The notes under the pieces were generated by a model. That model searched no databases. It saw nothing but the letters and a program-made list of their open reading frames with translations, and was not told the DNA's origin. A stretch of DNA of 64,000 bases from Janthinobacterium sp. GW456P (GTDB taxonomy: Bacteria; Pseudomonadota; Gammaproteobacteria; Burkholderiales; Burkholderiaceae_D), in the NCBI RefSeq assembly GCF_002127655.1, contig NZ_NEHB01000026.1, positions 16,380 to 80,379 on the forward strand, read 5' to 3'. Below, one piece after another: positions 8,851 through 17,073 of this stretch (the stretch's first letter is position 1; each line of letters begins with the position of its first letter). The translations under genes were made by a program, and so were the position numbers.

Positions 8851-9711
8851 ATGACGAAACGCTTCACTTTCGCGGGCCACATGCCCGCCATGCTGTTGTG
8901 CGCCAGCGCCATGGCATCGCCCGCGCAGGCTGCCACGCCTGCTGCCGCAGCTGTTGCCCCGGCCGCCCCGGCCGCATCGTCGGCCCCCGCCGCTCCGGCC
9001 GCCTGCAAGGGTACGATCTACATGACGTTCGACACGGGCAGCCAGTCGCAAGCGCAACTGATCGCCGACGTGCTGAACAAGCGCCGTGTGAAGGCCACCT
9101 TCTTCCTGGCGAATGAAAAAACCACGCGTGGCGACTATTCGCTCGATCCGTCCTGGGCGCCATATTGGAAAGCCCGGGTCGCCGAAGGCCATGCATTCGG
9201 CACGCATACGTTTGACCACGTGTATTGGAAGAAGGATCTGGCCAATGGCTTGATCCAGGTCAAGCCTCAGTTCGGCAAGGATGGCGGCAAGCTGGCCTCC
9301 TTCACCGATAAACAGTTTTGCGAAGAATTGCGCCGTGTCGATACGCGCTTCCAGGAACTGACTGGGCGCAAGCTCGACCCGTTCTGGCGCGCGCCGGGCG
9401 GCTACACGTCGCCGCGCACCCTGGCGGCCGGCAGCGCCTGCGGCTACCAGCACGCGGGCTGGGCGCCGGCCGGGTATTCCGGCGATGAACTGCCGAGCGA
9501 CAAGTATCCAAACGCCATGCTGCTGAAAAAAGCCCTGGCGAACTTGCGCAGCGGCGATATCTTCATTGCACACATGGGCATCTGGTCGCGCAAGGAGCCG
9601 TGGGCGCCCGCCAACCTGGACGCCTTGATTTCCGGCCTGCAAGACAAGGGTTTCTGTTTTGCCACCCTGCGCGCGCATCCTGACTACGCGCAGAAGAAGG
9701 GCCAGCCATGA
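8851..9711 (+). CDS. Polysaccharide deacetylase (NodB homology) family protein with variant metal motif
   Basis: A 286-residue exported protein: signal peptide, then an Ala/Pro-rich linker (about residues 25-50), then a NodB-type domain. Motif 1 reads MTFDTGS where active carbohydrate esterase 4 enzymes usually have TFDDG, so a metal-binding Asp is replaced by Thr. Motif 2 (THTFDHVYW, H-x3-H), motif 3 (FWRAPGGYTSP) and a late IFIAHMG His are present. The substrate may be a surface glycan. The stop overlaps the next start by 4 nt (ATGA), so it is coupled to the hydroxylase. Altered metal use or lost activity is possible. Confidence 0.8.
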   Translation: MTKRFTFAGHMPAMLLCASAMASPAQAATPAAAAVAPAAPAASSAPAAPAACKGTIYMTFDTGSQSQAQLIADVLNKRRVKATFFLANEKTTRGDYSLDPSWAPYWKARVAEGHAFGTHTFDHVYWKKDLANGLIQVKPQFGKDGGKLASFTDKQFCEELRRVDTRFQELTGRKLDPFWRAPGGYTSPRTLAAGSACGYQHAGWAPAGYSGDELPSDKYPNAMLLKKALANLRSGDIFIAHMGIWSRKEPWAPANLDALISGLQDKGFCFATLRAHPDYAQKKGQP

Positions 9712-10748
9712 TCGCCGCCGACATCGTCAGCTTCGTCACCCCCGTCATCGACGCCGTGGTCGACGCCTTTGGCGTGGCGCAAGGCTGGCTGTTCCAGACC
9801 ATCGTCAATCCGCTCGTCTATCACCTGGGCTTTGGCGAATTCACGGAAGAAGCGTTCGAGGGCACGGAATGGCTGCTGATCGGCCTGTGCGAACTGGTGC
9901 TGCTGTTTCTCGTGCTGCGCCCGCTCGAAGCCTTGATTCCCGCGCAAAAGATCACCGACCCGCGCGCCCGCTGGAACGACTTCATCTACACGGTGCTGCA
10001 CCGCGTCGGCCTGTTTTCCGTGCTGGTCTTCTTCACGCTCGATCCGCTGATGGATGCCTTGGCGGGCGCCTTGCGTTTTGACAATATTCATCCCTTGAAC
10101 CTGGAATCGCTGTTGCCCGGCATCACGCCCTTGCTCAGTTTTATCATTTATTTTGTGGTACTGGACTTCGTCGACTATTGCTACCACCGGGCCTCGCACC
10201 ATTTCGGCTGGTGGTGGGGCTTGCACAGCCTGCATCACAGCCAGCAAAACATGAACTTGTGGAGCGATGACCGTAATCACTTGCTCGACGACTTTTTGCG
10301 CGATGTGGTGATGGCGCTGGTGGCGCTCGGCATCGGCGTGCCGCCGGGCCAGTACGTGCTGCTGGTGTCGATTTCGCGCATTCTGCAAAGCTTGCAGCAT
10401 GCGAATGTGAGGATACACTTCGGCCGCATCGGCGAGCGGCTGCTGATCTCGCCCCGTTTCCACCGCACGCATCACGCGATCGGCGTAGGGCACGAGTCGA
10501 AAGGCAAGGGCAGCATGGGTGGCTGCAACTTCGGCGTAGTGTTGCCGATTTGGGATATGCTGCTGGGCACCGCGAATTTCTCGGCCGCTTATGCGCGCAC
10601 GGGCGTGCGCGACCAGCTGGCCCGCATCGACAGCCAGGGCGTGGGCCGGCCCGGACGCAACTATGGCCGCGGCTTCTGGCAGCAGCAATGGCTGGGCCTG
10701 CGCCGCATGGTGGAATTTGCAAGATTTAAACGAAAAGGACGCCGTTGA
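9708..10748 (+). CDS. Sterol desaturase / fatty acid hydroxylase superfamily membrane protein
   Basis: A 346-residue integral membrane protein with the histidine boxes that bind a di-iron centre: HRASHH, LHSLHHS and HRTHH, plus DDRNH in between. Several hydrophobic helices (about residues 50-75, 95-120 and 135-160) precede and separate them. Superfamily members hydroxylate or desaturate lipids at the membrane. It is translationally coupled to the deacetylase gene before it and to the EI24 gene after it (TGATG overlap), which suggests a shared role in envelope lipid or glycolipid modification. The exact substrate cannot be read from sequence. Confidence 0.85.
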   Translation: MIAADIVSFVTPVIDAVVDAFGVAQGWLFQTIVNPLVYHLGFGEFTEEAFEGTEWLLIGLCELVLLFLVLRPLEALIPAQKITDPRARWNDFIYTVLHRVGLFSVLVFFTLDPLMDALAGALRFDNIHPLNLESLLPGITPLLSFIIYFVVLDFVDYCYHRASHHFGWWWGLHSLHHSQQNMNLWSDDRNHLLDDFLRDVVMALVALGIGVPPGQYVLLVSISRILQSLQHANVRIHFGRIGERLLISPRFHRTHHAIGVGHESKGKGSMGGCNFGVVLPIWDMLLGTANFSAAYARTGVRDQLARIDSQGVGRPGRNYGRGFWQQQWLGLRRMVEFARFKRKGRR

Positions 10749-11575
10749 TGCGCAATGTGTTGAATTCGTATGGCCGTGCTTTCCTGTCGCAATTGCACGG
10801 CAGGATATTGCTGCTCAGCATAGCGCCGTTCATCCTGTCGCTGATCCTGTGGGGCGCGCTGCTGTATGTGGGCCTGCAGCCGCTGATCGACAGCCTGCAT
10901 GCGCTGTTTACGCAATATGACTTCTTCCGTACCAGCGGCCAGGTGCTGGCTACCTTCGGCCTGGGCGTGCTGAAAGCCGTCATCGTGCCCCTGATCGCCA
11001 TGTTCATGCTGCTGCCGCTGATGATCTTGACGGCGCTGATCTTCATGGGCCTGTTCGCCATGCCGGCCATCGGCCGCCATATCGGCGGGCGGCACTTTCC
11101 GCAGCTGGACAAGAAGCATGGCGGCAGTCTGCTGGGCAGCGTCGCCACTTCGCTGGCCACATTCTTGCTGTTCATCATCGTATGGGTGCTCATGCTGCCC
11201 CTGTACGCGTTTCCGCCGGCCGCATTGGCGGGGCAAGCCGTGCTGTGGGGCTGGCTGACCTACCGCGTGATGGCGTATGACGCCATGGCCGACTATGCCA
11301 GCGCGGACGAGCGCCACGCCATCATGCGCACGCAGCGCTGGCCGCTGCTGGCCATCGGCATGGTCTCCGGCGCGGCCGGCGCCGTGCCGGGCATGCTGTG
11401 GATGGGCGGCGTGATGTCGGTGGTGTTCTTCCCCTTCCTGGCGGCGTTCGCCATCTGGCTGTATGTGCTGATCTTTATCTTTACGGGTCTGTGGTTCCAG
11501 TATTACTGCCTGGAAGCATTGGCGCGTTTGCGGGGCGTACGCGGCATGACCGACGTGGCGCCGGCGGACGCCTGA
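10748..11575 (+). CDS. EI24 domain-containing (CysZ-like) membrane protein
   Basis: A 275-residue polytopic inner-membrane protein of the EI24/CysZ type. Hydrophobic segments lie near residues 20-45, 65-105 (LMILTALIFMGLFAMP), 130-170 and 205-255, with the PAIGRHIGGRHFP loop between. E. coli CysZ is a sulfate permease, but EI24-family proteins in betaproteobacteria are uncharacterised, so no substrate is assigned. The ATG at 10748 overlaps the hydroxylase stop; a TTG one codon earlier is less likely. Confidence 0.75.
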   Translation: MRNVLNSYGRAFLSQLHGRILLLSIAPFILSLILWGALLYVGLQPLIDSLHALFTQYDFFRTSGQVLATFGLGVLKAVIVPLIAMFMLLPLMILTALIFMGLFAMPAIGRHIGGRHFPQLDKKHGGSLLGSVATSLATFLLFIIVWVLMLPLYAFPPAALAGQAVLWGWLTYRVMAYDAMADYASADERHAIMRTQRWPLLAIGMVSGAAGAVPGMLWMGGVMSVVFFPFLAAFAIWLYVLIFIFTGLWFQYYCLEALARLRGVRGMTDVAPADA

Positions 11576-11606
11576 CCATTTTTATTGCATTCTACGAGGG
11601 AGCTTC

Positions 11607-12392
11607 ATGGCTATCGGATTGATCATCATCGGCGACGAAATCCTGTCGGGCAAGCGTACGGACCAGCATTTCCCGAAAGTGGTGCAAATGCTCAAGCAGC
11701 GCGGCTTGCAGCTGAGCTGGGCGGAATATGTGGGCGACGAGCCGGCCCGCCTGGTCGCCTTGCTCAAGCGCAGCTTTGCCAGCGGCGACATCGTCTTCAG
11801 CTTTGGCGGCATCGGCGCCACGCCCGACGACCATACGCGCCAGGCGGCGGCCGATGCGCTGGGCTTGCCGCTGGTGCTGCATCCGCAGGGCAAGCTCAAT
11901 ATCGAGCAACGGATCACGGAAATGGGCGAGGAGGCGGGCGTGCCTGCCGATTTGAACTCGCCGGAAAACCTGCACCGCCTGAAAATGGCGGAATTTGTCG
12001 AAGGCGCCGAGCTGATACCGAATCCGTACAACAAGATCGCCGGCTTTGCCGTGCGCGAGCATTATTTCGTGCCCGGCTTTCCCGTCATGTCCTGGCCCAT
12101 GATCGAGTGGGTGCTTGACACGCATTACGCCCATCTGTTCAACCAGGTGCCGCATGCGGAACATGCCTTGCTCGTGTACGAAACGGCCGAATCGCTGCTG
12201 ACGCCGCTGATGGTGCGCCTGGAAGCGGAGTTTCCGTTAATCAAGGTGTTCAGTCTGCCCAGCGTGGGCGATGCGCAGACGCGCCGGCATATCGAACTGG
12301 GCGTCAAGGGCGAGCCCGCGCAGGCGGCAACCGCCTTTGCCGAGATGTGCGCCGCCCTCGATACCTTGCAGGCGGAATACACCACCATCTGA
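11607..12392 (+). CDS. Molybdopterin-binding (MoCF) domain protein, CinA N-terminal-like
   Basis: A 261-residue cytoplasmic protein with the MoCF-biosynthesis fold. It has IGLIIIGDEILSGKRTD at the N-terminus (CinA-type GDELL motif) and FSFGGIGATPDDHTRQA, the GG-x-G-x-T-x-D-D motif. It corresponds to the N-terminal half of CinA and lacks the C-terminal NMN deamidase domain, like stand-alone YfaY-type proteins. Function is uncertain; nucleotide or pterin binding is inferred from the fold. It lies 31 bp after the EI24 gene with RBS CGAGGGAG and ends the operon. Confidence 0.82.
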   Translation: MAIGLIIIGDEILSGKRTDQHFPKVVQMLKQRGLQLSWAEYVGDEPARLVALLKRSFASGDIVFSFGGIGATPDDHTRQAAADALGLPLVLHPQGKLNIEQRITEMGEEAGVPADLNSPENLHRLKMAEFVEGAELIPNPYNKIAGFAVREHYFVPGFPVMSWPMIEWVLDTHYAHLFNQVPHAEHALLVYETAESLLTPLMVRLEAEFPLIKVFSLPSVGDAQTRRHIELGVKGEPAQAATAFAEMCAALDTLQAEYTTI

Positions 12393-12408
12393 CATGCCGC
12401 CAGCCCGG

Positions 12409-12431
12409 CGCCAGCGGCATTTTCGCTGGCG
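12409..12431 (+). other. Perfect 8-bp stem-loop after the five-gene operon
   Basis: CGCCAGCG and CGCTGGCG are separated by 7 nt and lie 16 bp after the last stop codon. No T-run follows, so it may stabilise the mRNA 3' end rather than terminate transcription on its own. Confidence 0.45.
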
Positions 12432-12452
12432 TCCAGCCCGCCGTGCATCTTG

Positions 12453-12497
12453 GAGCCTATCCCAGCAGGGGATATATTCATCTACTGGGATAGGCTC
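12453..12497. repeat. Palindromic intergenic element (GAGCCTATCCCAG ... CTGGGATAGGCTC)
   Basis: Thirteen-base perfect inverted arms enclose 19 nt. With one mismatch the pairing extends inward by three further bases (CAG/CTA beside the CCCAG/CTGGG ends). It looks like a mobile or REP-like palindrome or a large hairpin. No second copy was noticed in this window. Confidence 0.6.
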
Positions 12498-12804
12498 TTA
12501 GTACGCAAGCGTACATTCCAAGACGTTGTTTTTTTGCGAAAATCTTCAATGAAGCAAGATTTTTGTGTGCGCTCGTCAGTCGTTCTCATGCCGATGTGGT
12601 GGAATGGTGAACAGGGGCCTTGCGTGTCGCGCGCGGGGTCGCCTGCCTGTGCAGTAGCGTGTTTTTTTGATTCACCGGTATGGACATCATGTTAAGCAAG
12701 CTTTGTTGTGACCGGCTCTTGCCGGCCCTCGTCTTATCCTGCGCGGAGCGGCATCGCTGCCGCCTTTTCCGCGCCGTCCAAAACCAACCTTACCCCAGCA
12801 TCCC
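12498..12804. other. Non-coding stretch before the PBP gene
   Basis: No credible ORF is present. A 14-bp palindrome GTACGCAAGCGTAC (12501-12514) is visible. The rest presumably carries the promoter of the PBP gene, which I could not place with confidence. Confidence 0.4.
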
Positions 12805-15800
12805 ATGAAAGACACAGGCGTCAATCTGGCCGCGCAAGAGCGGCCCCCCTCTGATCCAGCGCCCGAGGCGCCGCCGCCGGCGAGTCCGCCGAAGAAGCGC
12901 CGCTCGCGCATCTGGCCGATCTTTGCCATCATCGTGCTGGCGCTGATCGCCGGCGTGGCCTGGTTCGTCATGCGCGAAGTGCGCACCTCGGCCCTGCAGG
13001 CCGAATTCTTCACGCGCCTGGACCGCCAGCTGACGTACAAGGTCGAGCCTGGCCCGGCGCCTGCGGGCGCCATCCGCTATCCGCAGCACGGCCCGTATGA
13101 CGAGCGGCTCGGCTATGCCAGCCTGCCCGATTTTATTGGCAAGCTGAATGCGCGCGACTATGCCGTCACGGCGCAGGCGCGCATGTCGCCGAAAATGGTG
13201 CAACTGGTCGATCGCGGCATCTTTGCCACGTATCACGAGAAAAATCGCGCTGGCCTGTCCATTCTTGATTGCCGTGCCGCACCGTTGTTCGCGGCCAGCT
13301 ATCCCGAGCGCATGTTCGACGGTTTTGCCGAAGCGCCGCCCGCGCTCGTGCAAAGCCTGCTGTTCATCGAAAACCGCGAATTGCTCGACCCGGGCACGCC
13401 CCAGCGTAACCCGGCCGTGGAATGGGACCGCCTGAGCAAGGCGATCCTCGACAAGGCGCTGAACCTGTTCGGCGGCCACCGCGGTGGCGGCGGCAGCACG
13501 CTGGCCACGCAGATCGAAAAATACCGGCATTCGGAAGACGGGCGCACCAGTTCCATGCAAGATAAATTGCTGCAGATGATTTCGGCCAGCCTGCGCTCCT
13601 ACCAGGATGGCGAAAACACCATGGAAGCGCGGCGCAAGATCGTCGTCAATTACCTGAACACCGTGCCGCTGTCGGCAAAGAGCGGCTTTGGCGAAGTCAA
13701 CGGCATCGGCGACGGCATGTGGGTCTGGTATGGCCGTCCGTTTGCCGAAGTGAAAACCTTGCTTAGCGGAAAAATGGACCAGCCAGGCAGCGCGCTGGCC
13801 TACAAGCAGGCGCTGAGCCTGCTGATCGCACAGCGTCGTCCTTCCCATTATCTGGTGGCCGGCGGCGCCGACCTGGAAGTGCTGACCAACAGCCATCTGC
13901 GCCTGCTGGCGCAGGCGGGCGTGATTTCGCCGCAGCTGCGCGATGCGGCCATCGCCGAGAAGCTGCGTCCGTCGACGGCGTCCGGCGTGCAATCGGAAGC
14001 ATCGACCTCGTTCGTCACGCGCAAGGCGTCGAATGCCGTGCGCAACCACCTGGCCACCATGCTCGGCGATCCGCGCTTGTACAACCTCGACCGCCTGGAC
14101 CTGAAAGTGGTCAGCACGCTCGATGCGCAGGCGCAAAACGCCGTCACCAAGGTCTTGCGCGAGCTGCGCGACCCGGAAGTGGCGAAAGCGGCCGGCCTGA
14201 CGGGCAAGGGCATGCTGGGCAATGGCGACCCGGCCAACGTGGTCTACAGTTTTACCTTGCTGCAAAAGGGCGAGCAGGCCAACTTGCTGCGCGTGCAAAC
14301 GGATAACTTCGACCAGCCGCTCGACATCAACGAGGGCGCCAAGCTGGACTTGGGTTCCACGGCCAAGCTGCGCACCCTGGTCACGTATCTGGACATCATC
14401 GACCAGCTGCACCAGCGCTACAGCGGCATGGGCGCGGCCGAGCTGGGCAAGATTGCCGTCGATCCGAAGGACATGCTGTCGCAGTGGGCGATTGCCTATC
14501 TGAAACCGCTGCCGCTGGGCGAGGCGCGCAACCTGCCGGCCATGCTGGCGGCCGCCATGGAACGCAAATATTCGGGCAACCCGGGCGAAGGCTTCTTCAC
14601 GGGCGGCGGTTTGCACCATTTCGGCAACTTCTCCAAGCTCGACGACAGCCGCATCATGACGGTGCAGCAGGCGTTGCGCCAGTCGACCAACCTGGTCTTC
14701 GTGCGCCTGATGCGCGACGTGGCCCGCTACTACATGTTCTCGCGCCCCGATTCCTCGGCCTCGCTGCTGGCGGACGCGGACGATCCGCGCCGCGCGCAAT
14801 ACCTGAGCCGCTTTGCCGACAAGGAAGGGCGCGAATTCCTGCACCGTTTCTACCAGAAGTACCGCGGCAAGAGCGTCGACGAGCAGGAAAAGATTTTATT
14901 GGCCAGCATCCGCCCGACGCCCGTGCGTCTGGCGAATATCTTCCGCACCATCAATCCCAAGGGCACGGTGGCGGAATTCGGCGATTTCCTCAATGCCAAC
15001 TTGCCGTCGCAAAACGAAGTGCCGCCCGAGCGCATCGCCAAGATGTACCAGCAGTACGCGATGGAAAACTGGTCGCTGGCCGACCGCGGCTATCTTGCCA
15101 ATGTGCATCCCTTGGAATTGTGGATGGTGGCATACCTGCGTCAGCACGAAGGTTCCACCCTGACGCAGATGGTGGCGGCCAGCGAAAAGGAACGCCAGGA
15201 AGTGTATAAATGGCTGTTCAACACGCACCGCAAGCATGCGCAGGACCGCCGCATCGCCAACTTGCTGGAAGTGGAAGGCTTCCTGGAAATCCACCGCCAG
15301 TGGAAGAAAATGGGCTATCCGTTCGACTCGCTGGTGCCGTCGTATGCGACCACCCTGGGCGCGTCGGCTGACCGGCCCGCCGCGCTGGCCGAATTGATGG
15401 GCATCATCATCAACGATGGCGTGCGCAAGCCGAGCGTGCGCATCGATTCCATGCATTTCGCCGCCAACACGCCGTACGACACCCTGGTCAAGCGGGGCAC
15501 GAAAGTGGAAGCCGAGCAAGTGTTGTCGCCGGACGTGGCGAAAGCGGTGGCCAAGGCCATCCGCGAAGTGGTGTCGGACGGCACGGCGAAACGGGCGAAG
15601 ACGGCGTTTGTCGGCGCCGACGGCGTGCCGATCCCGATGGGCGGCAAAACCGGGACGGGCGACCAGCGTTTCGACGTGTATGGCGCCGGCGGCCGCCTGA
15701 TCGAGTCGCGCTATGTGAACCGTTCGGCCACCTTCGTGTTCAATATCGGCGAGCGCTTCTATGGCAGCATGACGGCGTATGTGCGCGGGCCGGAATCGAA

Positions 15801-15921
15801 AAACTATGATTTCACTAGCGCCTTGCCGGTGCAACTGCTGGTGTCGCTGGCGCCGAGTTTGATGCCGCTGATCGAGCCGCCCGCACCGGCCGAGGGCGTG
15901 GCGAAACAGTGCACGAATTAA
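12805..15921 (+). CDS. Bifunctional class A penicillin-binding-protein-like transglycosylase/transpeptidase
   Basis: A 1038-residue protein. A Pro-rich cytoplasmic N-terminus and one membrane helix (about residues 35-58) precede a GT51 glycosyltransferase domain (FIENRE with catalytic Glu189; GGSTLATQIEKYRHS; RRKIVVNYLNTVPL). The later part carries the three penicilloyl-transferase motifs: S-x-x-K as STAK (Ser518-Lys521), S-x-N as STN (627-629) and KTGT (948-951). It should polymerise and cross-link peptidoglycan in the periplasm. It is longer than E. coli PBP1a/1b, and the spacing between S-x-N and KTGT (about 320 residues) is unusually large, implying an inserted region. It is monocistronic with a terminator after it. 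Confidence 0.85.
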   Translation: MKDTGVNLAAQERPPSDPAPEAPPPASPPKKRRSRIWPIFAIIVLALIAGVAWFVMREVRTSALQAEFFTRLDRQLTYKVEPGPAPAGAIRYPQHGPYDERLGYASLPDFIGKLNARDYAVTAQARMSPKMVQLVDRGIFATYHEKNRAGLSILDCRAAPLFAASYPERMFDGFAEAPPALVQSLLFIENRELLDPGTPQRNPAVEWDRLSKAILDKALNLFGGHRGGGGSTLATQIEKYRHSEDGRTSSMQDKLLQMISASLRSYQDGENTMEARRKIVVNYLNTVPLSAKSGFGEVNGIGDGMWVWYGRPFAEVKTLLSGKMDQPGSALAYKQALSLLIAQRRPSHYLVAGGADLEVLTNSHLRLLAQAGVISPQLRDAAIAEKLRPSTASGVQSEASTSFVTRKASNAVRNHLATMLGDPRLYNLDRLDLKVVSTLDAQAQNAVTKVLRELRDPEVAKAAGLTGKGMLGNGDPANVVYSFTLLQKGEQANLLRVQTDNFDQPLDINEGAKLDLGSTAKLRTLVTYLDIIDQLHQRYSGMGAAELGKIAVDPKDMLSQWAIAYLKPLPLGEARNLPAMLAAAMERKYSGNPGEGFFTGGGLHHFGNFSKLDDSRIMTVQQALRQSTNLVFVRLMRDVARYYMFSRPDSSASLLADADDPRRAQYLSRFADKEGREFLHRFYQKYRGKSVDEQEKILLASIRPTPVRLANIFRTINPKGTVAEFGDFLNANLPSQNEVPPERIAKMYQQYAMENWSLADRGYLANVHPLELWMVAYLRQHEGSTLTQMVAASEKERQEVYKWLFNTHRKHAQDRRIANLLEVEGFLEIHRQWKKMGYPFDSLVPSYATTLGASADRPAALAELMGIIINDGVRKPSVRIDSMHFAANTPYDTLVKRGTKVEAEQVLSPDVAKAVAKAIREVVSDGTAKRAKTAFVGADGVPIPMGGKTGTGDQRFDVYGAGGRLIESRYVNRSATFVFNIGERFYGSMTAYVRGPESKNYDFTSALPVQLLVSLAPSLMPLIEPPAPAEGVAKQCTN

Positions 15922-15939
15922 GGTGTTGTGGCACATGAA

Positions 15940-15968
15940 AGCCGGCCTTCACGGGCCGGTTTTTTTTT
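15940..15968 (+). terminator. Terminator of the PBP-like gene
   Basis: GCCGGCC TTCA (CG)GGCCGGT followed by nine T. The T-run ends only a few bases before the ribosome-binding site of the next gene, so some readthrough may be needed for that gene unless it has its own promoter. Confidence 0.8.
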
Positions 15969-15980
15969 GAGGGAGTGCAA

Positions 15981-16361
15981 TTGGAAAAGACGCAGCAGAT
16001 TTTTCAGCAATATCACCGCTTTGACGATGGCGCGCTTGTGTCGATTGAGCAGCGGTATCAGCCCGGCGGCGTGCAGGCCGTGCGCATCGTTTTGTACGCA
16101 AGAAATCATGCGCTTGATGGCAATGTCTGGCGCAACGTCGCCATCACCGTGGGCGAGGTGCGGGAATTGATGATGAAGACGCCGGGCAACTTCATCAACC
16201 GCATCTGCTGCGGCGTGAAGCTGCTGCGTTTCGGCGACGTCTGGTGCGTCGATGTCGACGGCACCTACACGCACGACGATCCGGCGACCCTGGACGAGGT
16301 GCGCCGCGATGGCGATTGCTATGTCATCGGCGGCACGGTCGAGGCCATCGAACTCGATTAG
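15981..16361 (+). CDS. Hypothetical protein
   Basis: A 126-residue soluble protein that I do not recognise. Two starts are possible: TTG at 15981, preceded by GAGGGAG at good spacing, and GTG at 15975. TTG is preferred. The sequence is rich in beta-strand-like stretches (GVQAVRIVLYARNH, KLLRFGDVWCVDVDGTY) and ends DCYVIGGTVEAIELD, with no signal peptide or membrane helix. It follows the PBP terminator by 12 bp and converges on the GST gene with a 4-nt overlap. Codon use resembles its neighbours, so it is probably real. Confidence 0.65.
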   Translation: MEKTQQIFQQYHRFDDGALVSIEQRYQPGGVQAVRIVLYARNHALDGNVWRNVAITVGEVRELMMKTPGNFINRICCGVKLLRFGDVWCVDVDGTYTHDDPATLDEVRRDGDCYVIGGTVEAIELD

Positions 16362-16963
16362 CCGGCAAACGCGGCCGTCTTGTCTTCCAGGCGCGCGTGA
16401 TAGGCGGCAATGGCCGGATACGCTGGACGTTGCATCGGCGCCATCAGCCAGCGCTTGACGGACAGGCCCAGCACGATATCAGCCAAGGTGAACGTTTCGC
16501 CGCAGACATAGGCGCCCGTGCGCTGCAGTTGTTGCTCCAGCACGCCCATCATCTTGTTCCATCCGGCGATGCCGGCCGCCAGTTGCGCCGCATCCTGGTG
16601 CGCGGGGCTCTGGCGCACCAGCGACATGAAGGCGTAGCGCCAGCTGTTGTTCAGGTCGCCCATTTGCCAATCCATCCATTTTTCCACTTCCGCGCGGGCG
16701 CGGGCCGTGCTTGGCAGCAAGTCGTCGCGGCCCGCCTGCGCGCACAGGTAGCGGCAGATCGTGTTCGATTCCCACAGCACCAGGTCGCCGTCAACCAGCA
16801 CGGGCACCATGGCGTTCGGGTTCAGGGCCAGGAAGGCCGGGTCGTCGGTGGCTTTAAAGCCACTGCCCCAGTCTTCGCGCTCGTACGGCAGGTCGAGTTC
16901 CTCGCAGGTCCACAAGACTTTGCGGACATTGATCGAGGCGGCTTTTCCAAGAATTTTCAGCAT
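16358..16963 (-). CDS. Glutathione S-transferase family protein
   Basis: A 201-residue cytosolic GST. The N-terminal thioredoxin-like domain has NVRKVLWTCEELDLPYE, the cis-Pro segment NPNAMVPVLVDGD and the glutathione-contacting ESNTICRYL. The C-terminal helical domain has TLADIVLGLSVKRW in place of the usual T-x-A-D motif. The start at 16963 gives a standard N-terminus (MLKILGKAASINVRK); the frame upstream is open but atypical. Substrate is unknown. Confidence 0.9.
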   Translation of the reverse strand: MLKILGKAASINVRKVLWTCEELDLPYEREDWGSGFKATDDPAFLALNPNAMVPVLVDGDLVLWESNTICRYLCAQAGRDDLLPSTARARAEVEKWMDWQMGDLNNSWRYAFMSLVRQSPAHQDAAQLAAGIAGWNKMMGVLEQQLQRTGAYVCGETFTLADIVLGLSVKRWLMAPMQRPAYPAIAAYHARLEDKTAAFAG

Positions 16964-17073
16964 GCGGGGCTCCAGAGGGCAGGTGGTCGATCCATCACTG
17001 TAGCGGATTTGGCCACGCCGCGCATGTGAAAGTGCCTTGCATAGTTGAGGTTTTCTTGGCATCGTAGCCACCC

